Of a stretch of 20,453 bases of DNA, positions 8,646-16,417 are shown piece by piece (the first letter of the stretch is position 1; the number at the start of each line of letters is the position of its first letter). The DNA is from CAYFPS01 sp964345075 (GTDB lineage Bacteria; CAIWAD01), in assembly GCA_964345075.1 (NCBI GenBank), contig CAYFPS010000035.1:1-20453 (forward strand), in the 5' to 3' direction. A program made the position numbers and the translations under genes. The notes under the pieces are model-generated. The model saw nothing but the letters and a program-made list of their open reading frames with translations. It was not told the origin of the DNA and did not search any database.

Positions 8646-9302
8646 TCATTTCATGCGTCCCGATCCGGCCTTGGGTCCAGCCCAAAGGTTCAGCGACTTG
8701 GCGAAACGTATCGAGACCGGATCTCCGTGGCCCGAAACGGTTTCCGCGAACCGACGGAAGCCGACGACGCTGAAAGGGATCTTCGCGTCGGCGAACATCT
8801 GGGTCACCCACGGTTTTACATGGTCCTTCGGTTGAACCAGAATCACCTGGCTGGCCTCGGGATATCGCTCGGCGTGGGTGTCAGCCAGGCCCATCTGGTC
8901 CAGGGCTGACTGCAAGGCCGCGTATTTGATCTTCTGGCGGGTCGCCTTCGCGATCTGCTGCAGTTCCGCCAGGACCTGGCGCGGGGGGCGGCCGGCTGCG
9001 CGAATCAGGTATTCGAACTGGGTTTTCCGGAGGCTCCGGTCGTCCGTCTTCAGTTCGACGTAAACCAGCGTCCGCGCGTCGGTAGTGACAGCCAGGTAGT
9101 CCACCTTGTCGGAGCGATTCGTCCGATCCTGCTTGACGGGAAACTCTGGAACGATGGTCCTGTTGATCGGGGTTCTCAGGAAGCTTTCCAGGACTTCAGG
9201 GAGATACAGGGAAAAAAAGATGTCGGCCCGTCGCTCCAGTTGGTAGGAGGGCAGTCGCTTCCATTGGTCCAAACGGTCGAACACGGCGTTGATGTCCGTC
9301 AT
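8646..9302 (-). CDS. PD-(D/E)XK nuclease-like protein, 218 aa
   Basis: Small stand-alone protein with a PD-(D/E)XK nuclease core. The sequence shows a helix with acidic residues (LYLPEVLE, 32-39), D68 in KVDYLAV, E83-L-K85 in VYVELKTDD, and an aromatic/Gln helix (KTQFEYLIRA). The rest has helix-strand alternation but no recognisable DNA-binding domain. The ATG at 9302 has AGGGG about 6 bases upstream and lies 41 bases after the stop of the 241-aa gene, in the same direction. The D-x(n)-E-x-K triad is complete, so a metal-dependent nuclease is plausible, but the fold also serves non-cutting roles. The likely partners are the upstream AAA+/HD genes or the downstream restriction genes. Confidence 0.72.
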   Translation of the reverse strand: MTDINAVFDRLDQWKRLPSYQLERRADIFFSLYLPEVLESFLRTPINRTIVPEFPVKQDRTNRSDKVDYLAVTTDARTLVYVELKTDDRSLRKTQFEYLIRAAGRPPRQVLAELQQIAKATRQKIKYAALQSALDQMGLADTHAERYPEASQVILVQPKDHVKPWVTQMFADAKIPFSVVGFRRFAETVSGHGDPVSIRFAKSLNLWAGPKAGSGRMK

Positions 9303-9343
9303 TGGCTACCCCTGAGGAATGGTCTTGGCAACTCGATGCCTCG

Positions 9344-10069
9344 CTATGCCGAGCCCAGCACTTCTTGGACTGCGGCCTTGATCTTGTCCCGATTGCCGAC
9401 GTTGACCTTGCGCCAGTCGTCAGCGGTGGGGCCGAAACAGATCTCACACTTTCCCCACATCTTTTTCGCAGCGCGTTCCGTCCGAATCAGCACCGCCAGA
9501 ACCCGGGTTTGCGGCTTTTTGAGCCGCCAAGCTTGCTGGACCGGTTCCCTGAACGATTCCAGGATCTTCTTCTCCGTCGCCCCGCGAAGGCCGGCGCTGG
9601 TCGACTTCGTGGGATCACGATAGAAATGGATGATGTACCCACACGACTTGGCGGCCTCGACTTTGGGCAGATCCTTCTCCAGGTGTTCGCGCGTGTTGGA
9701 AGTCTTCTCGGTCCCCAACTCGAAAACGAATTGGCAGTCGACGTAGCGGGGCTTTCGGCCTGGCTCCGCTACGTCGAGGTTCGTCCGGTTGATCTTCCGG
9801 GCGTCATCCGGGTCGAAAACGACGATATCGGCCCGCCGGTTCGCACCGGCGCCGTATTCCCGATGAACCAGGGATGTGGAATAGAAGGAAGCCGAATCCC
9901 GTCCCCTGCGAACACCGGTCTTGACGGGGCGGCACAGGCCGGGAACCTGCCGCAACCGTTCCGCAAGAAGCTGCTGCAGGTCCGCCTCGGAGAAGTAGAG
10001 CAGGGGCTCCTGGATGATATCCGCACAGAACTCGGCCACGGCTTCGTCGATCTGCTTCTTGGTCGGCAC
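9344..10069 (-). CDS. PD-(D/E)XK-like protein, 241 aa, atypical catalytic motif
   Basis: The protein begins with a helical region containing YFSEADLQQLL (25-35), then a strand pair with D81 in RRADIVVFD and E117 in FVFELGTEKT. This order matches a PD-(D/E)XK fold (acidic helix, Asp strand, Glu strand). The usual Glu-x-Lys is Glu-x-Gly, however, with a lysine only at 122. Either the lysine has migrated or the enzyme is altered. The start is GTG at 10069 with GGGAG about 9 bases upstream, 25 bases after the 60-aa gene. It is unrelated in obvious sequence to the 218-aa protein that follows. It could be a nuclease, a nucleic-acid binder, or a structural partner of the AAA+ protein. Confidence 0.65.
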   Translation of the reverse strand: MPTKKQIDEAVAEFCADIIQEPLLYFSEADLQQLLAERLRQVPGLCRPVKTGVRRGRDSASFYSTSLVHREYGAGANRRADIVVFDPDDARKINRTNLDVAEPGRKPRYVDCQFVFELGTEKTSNTREHLEKDLPKVEAAKSCGYIIHFYRDPTKSTSAGLRGATEKKILESFREPVQQAWRLKKPQTRVLAVLIRTERAAKKMWGKCEICFGPTADDWRKVNVGNRDKIKAAVQEVLGSA

Positions 10070-10094
10070 TACGGCACACTCCCGATGGATGCGT

Positions 10095-10277
10095 TCACGT
10101 CAGTTCGAGATTGATCTTCACCGATTCCGCCCCGGTGCTATGGCCGTCTTCGTCCATGTCGTAGTCGACTTCGACATGCCCGACCACCATCCCGGTGTCG
10201 TGCTCCAGTTTCTTAAGAATTTCGAGAACTTGAGCCGCGGCAGCCGCCCGGGCCTTCTTGATCTGCGTGACGTTCAT
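10095..10277 (-). CDS. Small conserved-looking protein, 60 aa
   Basis: Unrecognised short protein. The ATG at 10277 is chosen because TGGAGG lies four bases upstream. A longer frame to 10412 would overlap the HD gene and has no such site. The protein has an amphipathic N-terminal helix (ITQ-like start followed by an Ala-rich run) and a strand-rich acidic C-terminus with VEVDYDMDEDG and KINLELT. It sits between the HD and PD-(D/E)XK genes in the operon and may be a small adaptor. No function is assigned. Confidence 0.6.
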   Translation of the reverse strand: MNVTQIKKARAAAAAQVLEILKKLEHDTGMVVGHVEVDYDMDEDGHSTGAESVKINLELT

Positions 10278-10336
10278 GAGGCCTCCATATTCCGCTTGAA
10301 ACCACTTGTTGAGGATGAATTCAGGTTCTCCGTTTT

Positions 10337-10927
10337 TCAAGATCCGCCTCGTTCCTCGAGCACGCCGCCGCTCCAGTTGTCCGCGTACTGCACGAGCCGC
10401 GTCAGCCGGCATTCTCGGTGGGCGACGCTACGGTTCTCGTCGATGTATTGACCGTCATGGTACCGGATGGCCTGGGCTTCCTCGTCGCTCAGGGCGACGT
10501 GCTGCGACACCAGGAACAGGCTCCGCGTCGCGATGTCCATGTGGACTAGGTCCTTGTTCACACGGTATCTCGGACGGTTCGCCGGTCCGACGGGCGCATC
10601 CTCGTTGGGAAGGTAGTAGGGCCGGCCCGGCATGCCGACCTTTCCGATATCGTGGTACAGCCCGACCACCACGCAGCTCTCCGTGCTGACGTCCGGCGCC
10701 AGGGCGTCCCGCAGCTTGAGCATCGTCGCGACGACGTTGCGCGAGTGCTCCACGAGTCCACCCTCATGGGAGAGGTGGAACCGCGTGGAGGCCGGCGCGG
10801 TCAGCCAGACCGTGTGTTCCGCAAGGTATCGGTCGAACTGCCGGAGTTCGGCATGACGGTCTCCGAGGAGGCTGAGGTATTCGATGATCGGAGTGCTTTG
10901 CGCAGAATCCATGATGTTCCGACTCAT
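10337..10927 (-). CDS. HD-domain phosphohydrolase, 196 aa
   Basis: Metal-dependent phosphohydrolase of the HD superfamily. The ligand pattern is complete: H61 in GGLVEHS, H92-D93 in YHDIGK, and D183 in YADNWSG, with a further His-Asp at 157-158 (RYHDGQ). The FHxxxxGGLxEHS start and the overall layout resemble the HD domain of YhaM-type 3'-5' exoribonucleases, but the nucleic-acid-binding OB part is absent. The substrate could be a nucleotide or a nucleic-acid end. The ATG at 10927 overlaps the AAA+ stop by four bases (ATGA), so the two are translationally coupled and probably act together. I am sure of the family, not of the substrate. Confidence 0.85.
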   Translation of the reverse strand: MSRNIMDSAQSTPIIEYLSLLGDRHAELRQFDRYLAEHTVWLTAPASTRFHLSHEGGLVEHSRNVVATMLKLRDALAPDVSTESCVVVGLYHDIGKVGMPGRPYYLPNEDAPVGPANRPRYRVNKDLVHMDIATRSLFLVSQHVALSDEEAQAIRYHDGQYIDENRSVAHRECRLTRLVQYADNWSGGVLEERGGS

Positions 10928-13137
10928 GAGTTGAAGCCGACCTGTCGCCGACTGGTCTTCGTGCTGTGATACGCTTCGCGAGACAATTCTTCGATCAGGA
11001 GATCATGCGACAGATCCGTGCGGCTGTACAGCATCAGGTTCTGCCGTACGACTGAGAACATGGCGGGAGTAATCCCGTCCAAACGAGCCAGGGCCTCGCT
11101 GTGGTCGGGCCCCAGGGGCTTTCCGACTAGAGGGGTCAGGATACGGCGATAGAGTGTGGCGATGCCTCCCGCCGCCAGGTGCCTGAACTCGACCTTCCTG
11201 GCGAACCGGCGCATCGCCGCGGAGTCCAGGTCGTCCGCACGATTGGTCGTGCAGATCAGCATCCCTTTCATCTGTTCCATCTGAGTCAGGAACTCGTTGG
11301 TGAAGCTGACTTCCCAGGAGCGCTGGGCCCGGTTACGGGGGAACAGCAGGGAATCCGCCTCGTCGATGAGCAGGATCCCGTCCTCGGTTTGAGCCTGGGT
11401 GAAAGCTTCGGCCAGCGCCCGCTCGGTCTGGCCGACGTAGGGGCCAAGCAAGTCGCTCATGCGCTTTACGATCAGCGTTCTGTCCATCACCTCCGCGAGG
11501 TGGCGAGCCAGGGCGGTCTTGCCGGTTCCCGAAGGGCCGTGAAAGAGCAGATTGAAGCCCTGCACCGGCCGGTCGGTGGCGGGGAGCCGCCACCACTCGT
11601 CGAAGGCTTGGACCTGTTGGATCAGGTTGTCGATCCCACAATCTAGGTTCAGGGCCTCGGGGACATAGCTCTGGTTCGGCTCTTGGCGGTCGACGGTGGC
11701 GCGTCCGTCATGAGTCAGGCGGTTGTGCGCGGCCAGGGAGCGCGAGATTCCGTCCAGCAAATCCCCCTTGCCGGAGAATCCCGACTCCCTGGCCTTGGTC
11801 ACGGCGATGTCGATGACACCCGCGCTGACGTCGTACCGCGCCGCAAACTCCTCGATCTCCGCGGCTCGGAAGAACCGTTTGACGCGATGCTTTCTCAGAA
11901 TCGATTCCCACAGCCGGGCTCTCTGTTTCCTCCCGAACGGCGGGAAGTGCAGGCTGTAGGCGAACCGCCGCCTGACCGAAGGGTCGATGTTCTCCACCCG
12001 GTTGGTGATCCAGATGACACGGGCGCCCGGCTCCTCGAGCAGGCCGTTCAGCCAGCCCTTGTCCTGCGACTCGCCGCGCATCAACCAACCGTCGTCGGTG
12101 TTCAGGAGGTTGTCCGCTTCGTCGACCACGATCAGGGAGCCGTCGCCGTGGTTCGTGAGATTCTGGCAGGCCGTCAGCCCCATCCGGCGAGCATGGACCT
12201 TGTTGTCCGCATGGTGCATGACCTCGTAGGCCGGGCACTCCAGGCTAGCTCCGAGCGCCTGGGCGAAGCTGGACTTCCCGGTTCCAGGGGGGCCGTAGAA
12301 CAGGATGTGAGTCGCCGACCCCTGCTTCTTCTGGAGAAGCCTTACGACATGATCCAGGTCCGCCAACTGGACGACGTGGTCATGGAGGGGGACGGTCGGC
12401 TCCGGCAAGGGGCGATAATGTTCGCGCGTCAGGACCGCCTGGGCGGACTCGTTGATCAGGGGCAGGCAGTCCTTGGTCAATTCGAGCCAGCTACGGTCGA
12501 GATCGACGAAACCCAGCCGCCGCAGCCGGCCATGGATCATTCCTTCGAAGCGCGTGGAATTGATTCCCAGTGCCGCCAGTAAGTACTTGCGCCCCGCGTA
12601 GCGGTCGCAGTCCAGGTGCGTATCGAAGTAGCGTTCGACCGGCGACCAGGAAGCCATGAGGGCCAGGAAGAGGCACAACTTCGTTTCCTGGTCCGAAAGG
12701 CCGAACATCTTGGTGAAATCCTCGAGGTTCCCGGCGAGGGCTGAACCCTGCTGACCGCCAAGGTGTGCTCGTTCCCGATCGACGACGCCCAGGACCACCT
12801 CTCCCAGGGAACGCAACGCCGGTTTGGGGAACTGTTCGAGGGTCCGGGCGATCACGGTCGCTTTGTCTTCGTACCCGCAGGCCTCGACAAGGCGTCTTGT
12901 CAGTTCCGTCCTCATGTCCTCGGAGGCCAGGTGGCTGACCGCATCGCCGACCTCGGCGAAGGAGTCCCCGAGCAACCACCCCAGGAACACGAGGGTCTCG
13001 TGGTCCCACAATTCGTATCTCGTCATGATGCCCGACATGTATCCCAGGCACACGCCGCGCACAAAGGCGTCATTCGCGTCGCAGCCGGATGGGACCGCGA
13101 CCCGGCCGTGATGTCGTTTTCGAATTCTGGGGCTCAA
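10924..13137 (-). CDS. Tandem AAA+ ATPase, 737 aa
   Basis: First gene of the minus-strand operon. An N-terminal helical region of about 250 residues precedes two AAA+ modules. Module 1 has Walker A GPPGTGKS (282-289), Walker B VVDEAD (337-342), a sensor-1 Asn in ITNR and an Arg pair in VRRRF. Module 2 has Walker A GPSGTGKT (534-541), Walker B LLIDEAD (589-595) and a matching TTNR...MRRF. Both sites look competent, as in CDC48/FtsH-like unfoldases, but there is no protease domain. The start is TTG at 13137, favoured by GGAGGG five bases upstream; ATGs further in lack such a site. It probably acts as a hexameric remodeller that loads or gates the HD and nuclease proteins encoded next. Expression is probably controlled from the operator at 13185-13220. 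Confidence 0.88.
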   Translation of the reverse strand: MSPRIRKRHHGRVAVPSGCDANDAFVRGVCLGYMSGIMTRYELWDHETLVFLGWLLGDSFAEVGDAVSHLASEDMRTELTRRLVEACGYEDKATVIARTLEQFPKPALRSLGEVVLGVVDRERAHLGGQQGSALAGNLEDFTKMFGLSDQETKLCLFLALMASWSPVERYFDTHLDCDRYAGRKYLLAALGINSTRFEGMIHGRLRRLGFVDLDRSWLELTKDCLPLINESAQAVLTREHYRPLPEPTVPLHDHVVQLADLDHVVRLLQKKQGSATHILFYGPPGTGKSSFAQALGASLECPAYEVMHHADNKVHARRMGLTACQNLTNHGDGSLIVVDEADNLLNTDDGWLMRGESQDKGWLNGLLEEPGARVIWITNRVENIDPSVRRRFAYSLHFPPFGRKQRARLWESILRKHRVKRFFRAAEIEEFAARYDVSAGVIDIAVTKARESGFSGKGDLLDGISRSLAAHNRLTHDGRATVDRQEPNQSYVPEALNLDCGIDNLIQQVQAFDEWWRLPATDRPVQGFNLLFHGPSGTGKTALARHLAEVMDRTLIVKRMSDLLGPYVGQTERALAEAFTQAQTEDGILLIDEADSLLFPRNRAQRSWEVSFTNEFLTQMEQMKGMLICTTNRADDLDSAAMRRFARKVEFRHLAAGGIATLYRRILTPLVGKPLGPDHSEALARLDGITPAMFSVVRQNLMLYSRTDLSHDLLIEELSREAYHSTKTSRRQVGFNS

Positions 13138-13171
13138 CTCGACCCTCCGTTTTTCCTAAATGACCCGAATG

Positions 13172-13200
13172 TTGATGTGCAATAGATACACCGGTAGTAT
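13172..13200 (+). promoter_or_regulatory. Candidate promoter of the WYL regulator gene
   Basis: TTGATG (13172-13177) and TAGTAT (13195-13200) are 17 bases apart, each matching four of six consensus positions of a housekeeping promoter. Transcription would start near 13207, in the middle of the inverted repeat 13200-13214. The regulator could then repress its own gene by sitting on the start site. The opposing promoter for the AAA+ operon could not be resolved by eye. Confidence 0.45.
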
Positions 13201-13220
13201 TCCATCAGATGGAACGGTTG
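13185..13220. promoter_or_regulatory. Operator copy 1, shared 36-bp element
   Basis: A perfect inverted repeat, TTCCATC (13200-13206), A, GATGGAA (13208-13214), lies within a 36-bp block that recurs at 16418-16453 with 30 of 36 positions identical. It lies between the divergent WYL regulator gene and the AAA+ operon, 48 bases from the AAA+ start. Regulators of this type usually bind such repeats next to their own gene (family knowledge), so it is probably the binding site of the WYL protein. Confidence 0.75.
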
Positions 13221-13252
13221 GGGAATATGCTGGGTTTTCTCAGGAGGGCCAG

Positions 13253-14260
13253 ATGCCGAAGAAGATCAATCCCGACGTCAGCCACAGCGACAAGCTGATC
13301 AAGCTGTTCGCCATCCTGTTCTTCCGGCCGGGGAGCCGGTCGTTGACCCAGCTCGCTAGGGAACTGGGGTGCTCCAAGCAGGGGGTCCAGAGGCTCGTCG
13401 AGAAGGTGGAATCCGGCTACGGCGTCCGGATCGAGAGGGAGATGCGGGGCAACCGCCTGTTCTACGTCTTTTCCCCGCCGAGGAAGTATCCCCCCGCCGC
13501 CATGCTGTCGAGCGCGGAGCTCAACACTCTCCAGATGTGCCAGGCGTTCACGGAGCACCTCTTGGGGAGAGAACAATTCGCGGACGCCATGCTCGCCATC
13601 GAGAAGAGCACCCATTTGCTGCCGGAGGACGAGTCGCTGCCGGAGGGGAATTTCGGGATACTCCGTTTCGGGACGATCGATTACTCGCCATTCCAGAAGC
13701 AGTTGCGGAGCCTGATGGAAGCCATGGAAAGGAAGCGGGTCTGCGAAATCGAGTACAAGCGAATCCTCGACAAGTCACCCAAGCGGTTCCGGATCAAGCC
13801 GCTCAAGATCTTCTCCCATCGGGAGTCGATCTACGTCCATTCCCGATATGCCAAGATGCCTGGCGAGCCCTTCTCGCCGGCCGACTACGATCCGATGCTT
13901 GCTCTTCATCGGATCCAGACCGTCACGATCACCGAAACGAAGTTCACGTTTCCCAAGGACTATGATTTCGAGCGGACGATGAACCGCCAGTTCGGCGTGA
14001 TTCACGGTAAGCGCTTCAAGGTGGTAGCGGAGTTCACCGGGTGGGCGGCAGTATTCGTTGCCGAAAGAAGGTGGAGCCCCGACCAGTCCACCAAGCAACT
14101 GCGTGGGGGCAGGACCAGGCTGACGTTCACCGCGACTTCGGAGCCAGAGGTCCTGAACTGGATCCTGAACTTCGGCGAGGAGGCGAAGCTTCTCGGGCCG
14201 CCCGAACTGGTGGAGAGACTAAAGCAGCGTCTTGATGCAGTGCAGCGCCTGTACCCGTGA
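13253..14260 (+). CDS. WYL-domain transcriptional regulator, 335 aa
   Basis: DNA-binding regulator with a winged helix-turn-helix (about 15-75; LTQLARELGCSKQGVQRLVE), a WYL ligand-sensing domain (about 145-230; CEIEYKR, FRIKPLKIFSHRESIYVHSR) and a C-terminal WCX-like region (about 250-330). The signature Trp-Tyr-Leu appears here as Ile-Tyr-Val. The layout matches BrxR/CapW-type regulators found at the edge of defence operons, which bind inverted repeats and respond to a ligand. The start at 13253 is set by AGGAGGG four bases upstream; the frame stays open to 13160 but without a good site. It is divergent from the AAA+ operon, and its promoter region contains operator copy 1. It probably represses both divergent units until infection or damage. 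Confidence 0.88.
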   Translation: MPKKINPDVSHSDKLIKLFAILFFRPGSRSLTQLARELGCSKQGVQRLVEKVESGYGVRIEREMRGNRLFYVFSPPRKYPPAAMLSSAELNTLQMCQAFTEHLLGREQFADAMLAIEKSTHLLPEDESLPEGNFGILRFGTIDYSPFQKQLRSLMEAMERKRVCEIEYKRILDKSPKRFRIKPLKIFSHRESIYVHSRYAKMPGEPFSPADYDPMLALHRIQTVTITETKFTFPKDYDFERTMNRQFGVIHGKRFKVVAEFTGWAAVFVAERRWSPDQSTKQLRGGRTRLTFTATSEPEVLNWILNFGEEAKLLGPPELVERLKQRLDAVQRLYP

Positions 14261-14279
14261 CATTGAAGGGATCGAATCG

Positions 14280-14870
14280 ATGGCCAAGAAGCCGAATCAC
14301 GCCGCGCCACTGACTCAGGCTTTCGAGAGCGCCTGGCAGAGGATGATCTCTGAAAACGATGCTGAATCTCTCCGCCACGTGAACGAGAGTGTCTTTCGAT
14401 ACTTCTTCGTTTCGGAGCTGCGGGGGATTGTCGGCCCAGGCGCTTGTCAGGATGAGTGGAAGCGAATCGACCTTCTGATCCGCGGCGAACGCGAGCAGAC
14501 CGCGGTGGAATTCAAGTTCTATGATTCGCGGCCTTTCTCTCATCTGAACAGCAGTACGGTGCACTTCAAGGGCAAGCCGGGGGAAGCCAATCGCGGGGAG
14601 TTCACAAAGTCCCTCGAAGGGCTGATGCGTCTCCAGGACAACATGTGGTACGAGAGTGAGGAGGCGAACATCACCGAGCGCTATTTCGTGCTGCTCGGAG
14701 TAGACCGGTTGGTGAATCCGAGGCTTTGCTTCAGCGAACACTACATGCCGGATCACGTGAAAGCGTGGGCGGACTACAATCTGGAGTTCCTGACGATCAG
14801 CCAGCACCGATTCGACGGCCCAGACGATGGACTGTTCGTGTTCGGCTGGCTAGCCCGAGTCACGGAGTAG
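14280..14870 (+). CDS. PD-(D/E)XK nuclease-like protein, 196 aa
   Basis: The third stand-alone protein of this fold in the window. Visible elements are an acidic helix (NESVFRYFFVSELRG, 35-49), D64 in KRIDLLIRG and E77-F-K79 in TAVEFKFYD, which is a full D/E-x-K triad. The remainder has no recognisable domain. The ATG at 14280 is preceded by AAGGGA (eight-base spacing) and lies 19 bases after the regulator stop, so the two form one transcript. Its 3' end overlaps the convergent DUF2779 gene by 11 bases. Co-transcription with the regulator suggests it belongs to the same system. Catalytic activity is plausible but untested, and the sequence differs clearly from the 218- and 241-aa proteins. 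Confidence 0.72.
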   Translation: MAKKPNHAAPLTQAFESAWQRMISENDAESLRHVNESVFRYFFVSELRGIVGPGACQDEWKRIDLLIRGEREQTAVEFKFYDSRPFSHLNSSTVHFKGKPGEANRGEFTKSLEGLMRLQDNMWYESEEANITERYFVLLGVDRLVNPRLCFSEHYMPDHVKAWADYNLEFLTISQHRFDGPDDGLFVFGWLARVTE

Positions 14871-16338
14871 TCGCCCCGCGCAACTCGGCAAGCACATCAA
14901 TCAGCGCCTGGGTATCCTGCGCGCAATAGGTCCGCAACGCGCCCAGCACGCGCAGTTTCTCATCAGGGGCGACGTCCCCGAACACGACCCGCTGGAATTC
15001 CCGCGCCGCCTGACCACCCTCGGCGATTTCCATGCCTTCGTACGTCGTACCGGTCACCGCCGGCAGCACGTACTTCAGCGAGCAGCTACCGCGCTGCCTG
15101 GCATCGTGCCACCAGAAGTTCCGGAACGGGACGATCAGATCCTGGAAACGACCGACGAGCCCAAGCAGAAACTCCGCATGAGCGGGGAAGGCTTCCGCCA
15201 GTTCGCGCAGCCTCGCCTGCTCGAACCCCATGTTGTAGGCCAGGATCGTGCCCACCGGTCCGATGGCGCCCAGGGCTTCGATAAGGCCAGGTCGGGGATC
15301 GACGGCGTCTTCGGCCAGGAACTCGACGTGGCGCGGCCCGGCCCCAGGGCTATCCACGATGTGCAGAGAGAACTGGAAGGGGATCTGCTGGTAGGGGCGC
15401 GTCCCGTCGAACAGCGGGATGGCCGGCATCATCGTCTCGAAGTCGAAGCAGTGGAGGGGATACTCCAGACCGGCGAGCCAGGCGTGGACCTCATTGGCCT
15501 GGACGTGAGTTTCGCCGGTGCGGATCGCCACCTGCTGGATCAGCTGCTTGGCATTCAGGGCGGCGGGCGATACGTCGACCACGCTCGTGATGCCGCTACC
15601 GATCATGGCGAAGGCATCGCCCTTGCGAATGCGATAGAGGTCCAGGACGCTGTCCTGCGGCAGGAACGAAGAGCATGCCGGCCAGAGGTCGCAGACGTAC
15701 GGATCGGAGCAGTGCTCCCCGATCGGTGTGCCGGGCCGCTCGCCGGCGATCGTCGCCTGCATGCGCTGGACGTTCTGCGGTACGTCGGGCATCAACGCCC
15801 GTGCGCGCGTGGTCACGTCCTCGGCGTGAAACAGATCCTGGACGTCGATCTCGCCTTGCCGCACGTAGGTGTTGTCGAGGTGGACCAGGTACAGGCGGTC
15901 GAGCAGCACTCCGCATCGTTCGATCGCCCAGGCCTGGAAGGCGACGTCGTTCAGGTTGACGTCCTTGACCCCGGTCGCGCTCTTGACCTCGTACAGATCC
16001 CAGGCTTCGCCTGCGGTAGGCACCAGCAGGTCCGCCCGGCAATAGCAGCCGTCGATCAGGAAGCTGGCCTCGTAGAGTGGGACCCGCCGCTTCATCAATT
16101 CCTGAGTCTCGGCGGCCGTTCGTTCCATGCGGCCTTTCGGGTCATCGCTCCAGGCGATCTCGGTACCGCCGGGAAACAGGCCCTTGGCCAGATCGCCGAC
16201 CCTATGACCCGTCTCGAATATCGCCAGCTTCGCGGCATCGGGCTTCGGGATCGATTTCGGGTCGTTGTACTGGGTCCAGAGCAATTTGGGGCACTGCAGT
16301 CCTGAGACGTACTTGGATTTCGAGATAGCAACGGTCAT
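14860..16338 (-). CDS. DUF2779 protein: Cas4/RecB-like Fe-S nuclease fused to a DEDDy exonuclease, 492 aa
   Basis: Two nuclease domains in one chain. The N-terminal half is Cas4/RecB-like: the family opening SKSKYVSGLQCPKLLW, the PD-(D/E)XK residues D103 (CRADLL) and E117-V-K119, a Gln helix (AFQAW, 133-137), and four cysteines fit for an iron-sulfur cluster (C16 with C210, C216, C222). The C-terminal half is DnaQ-like (RNase H fold): FDFET (298-302) gives motif I, ILAYNMGFEQ motif II, and Y471-CAQ-D475 the YxxxD of DEDDy enzymes. It probably processes DNA or RNA ends. The ATG at 16338 has only a weak upstream AAAGCGA. Operator copy 2 lies 80-115 bases upstream. It is transcribed toward the 196-aa nuclease gene, overlapping it tail to tail. 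Confidence 0.86.
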   Translation of the reverse strand: MTVAISKSKYVSGLQCPKLLWTQYNDPKSIPKPDAAKLAIFETGHRVGDLAKGLFPGGTEIAWSDDPKGRMERTAAETQELMKRRVPLYEASFLIDGCYCRADLLVPTAGEAWDLYEVKSATGVKDVNLNDVAFQAWAIERCGVLLDRLYLVHLDNTYVRQGEIDVQDLFHAEDVTTRARALMPDVPQNVQRMQATIAGERPGTPIGEHCSDPYVCDLWPACSSFLPQDSVLDLYRIRKGDAFAMIGSGITSVVDVSPAALNAKQLIQQVAIRTGETHVQANEVHAWLAGLEYPLHCFDFETMMPAIPLFDGTRPYQQIPFQFSLHIVDSPGAGPRHVEFLAEDAVDPRPGLIEALGAIGPVGTILAYNMGFEQARLRELAEAFPAHAEFLLGLVGRFQDLIVPFRNFWWHDARQRGSCSLKYVLPAVTGTTYEGMEIAEGGQAAREFQRVVFGDVAPDEKLRVLGALRTYCAQDTQALIDVLAELRGATTP

Positions 16339-16417
16339 CGGTTCGCTTTCGTTTGATGGCGATCGGGGTTCTGAGTGATCATAACCCGGCTGCCCGGCTT
16401 CTGGAATTCGTAAGAAG

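Noticed and set aside
10278..10412. N-terminal extension of the 60-aa protein to 105 aa
   Set aside because: It overlaps the HD gene and lacks a ribosome site, whereas TGGAGG precedes the ATG at 10277. Part of the extension looks protein-like, so a frameshift in the HD gene cannot be fully excluded.
15106..16305. 399-codon plus-strand frame
   Set aside because: It is antisense to the DUF2779 gene, which has complete motifs across the whole length.
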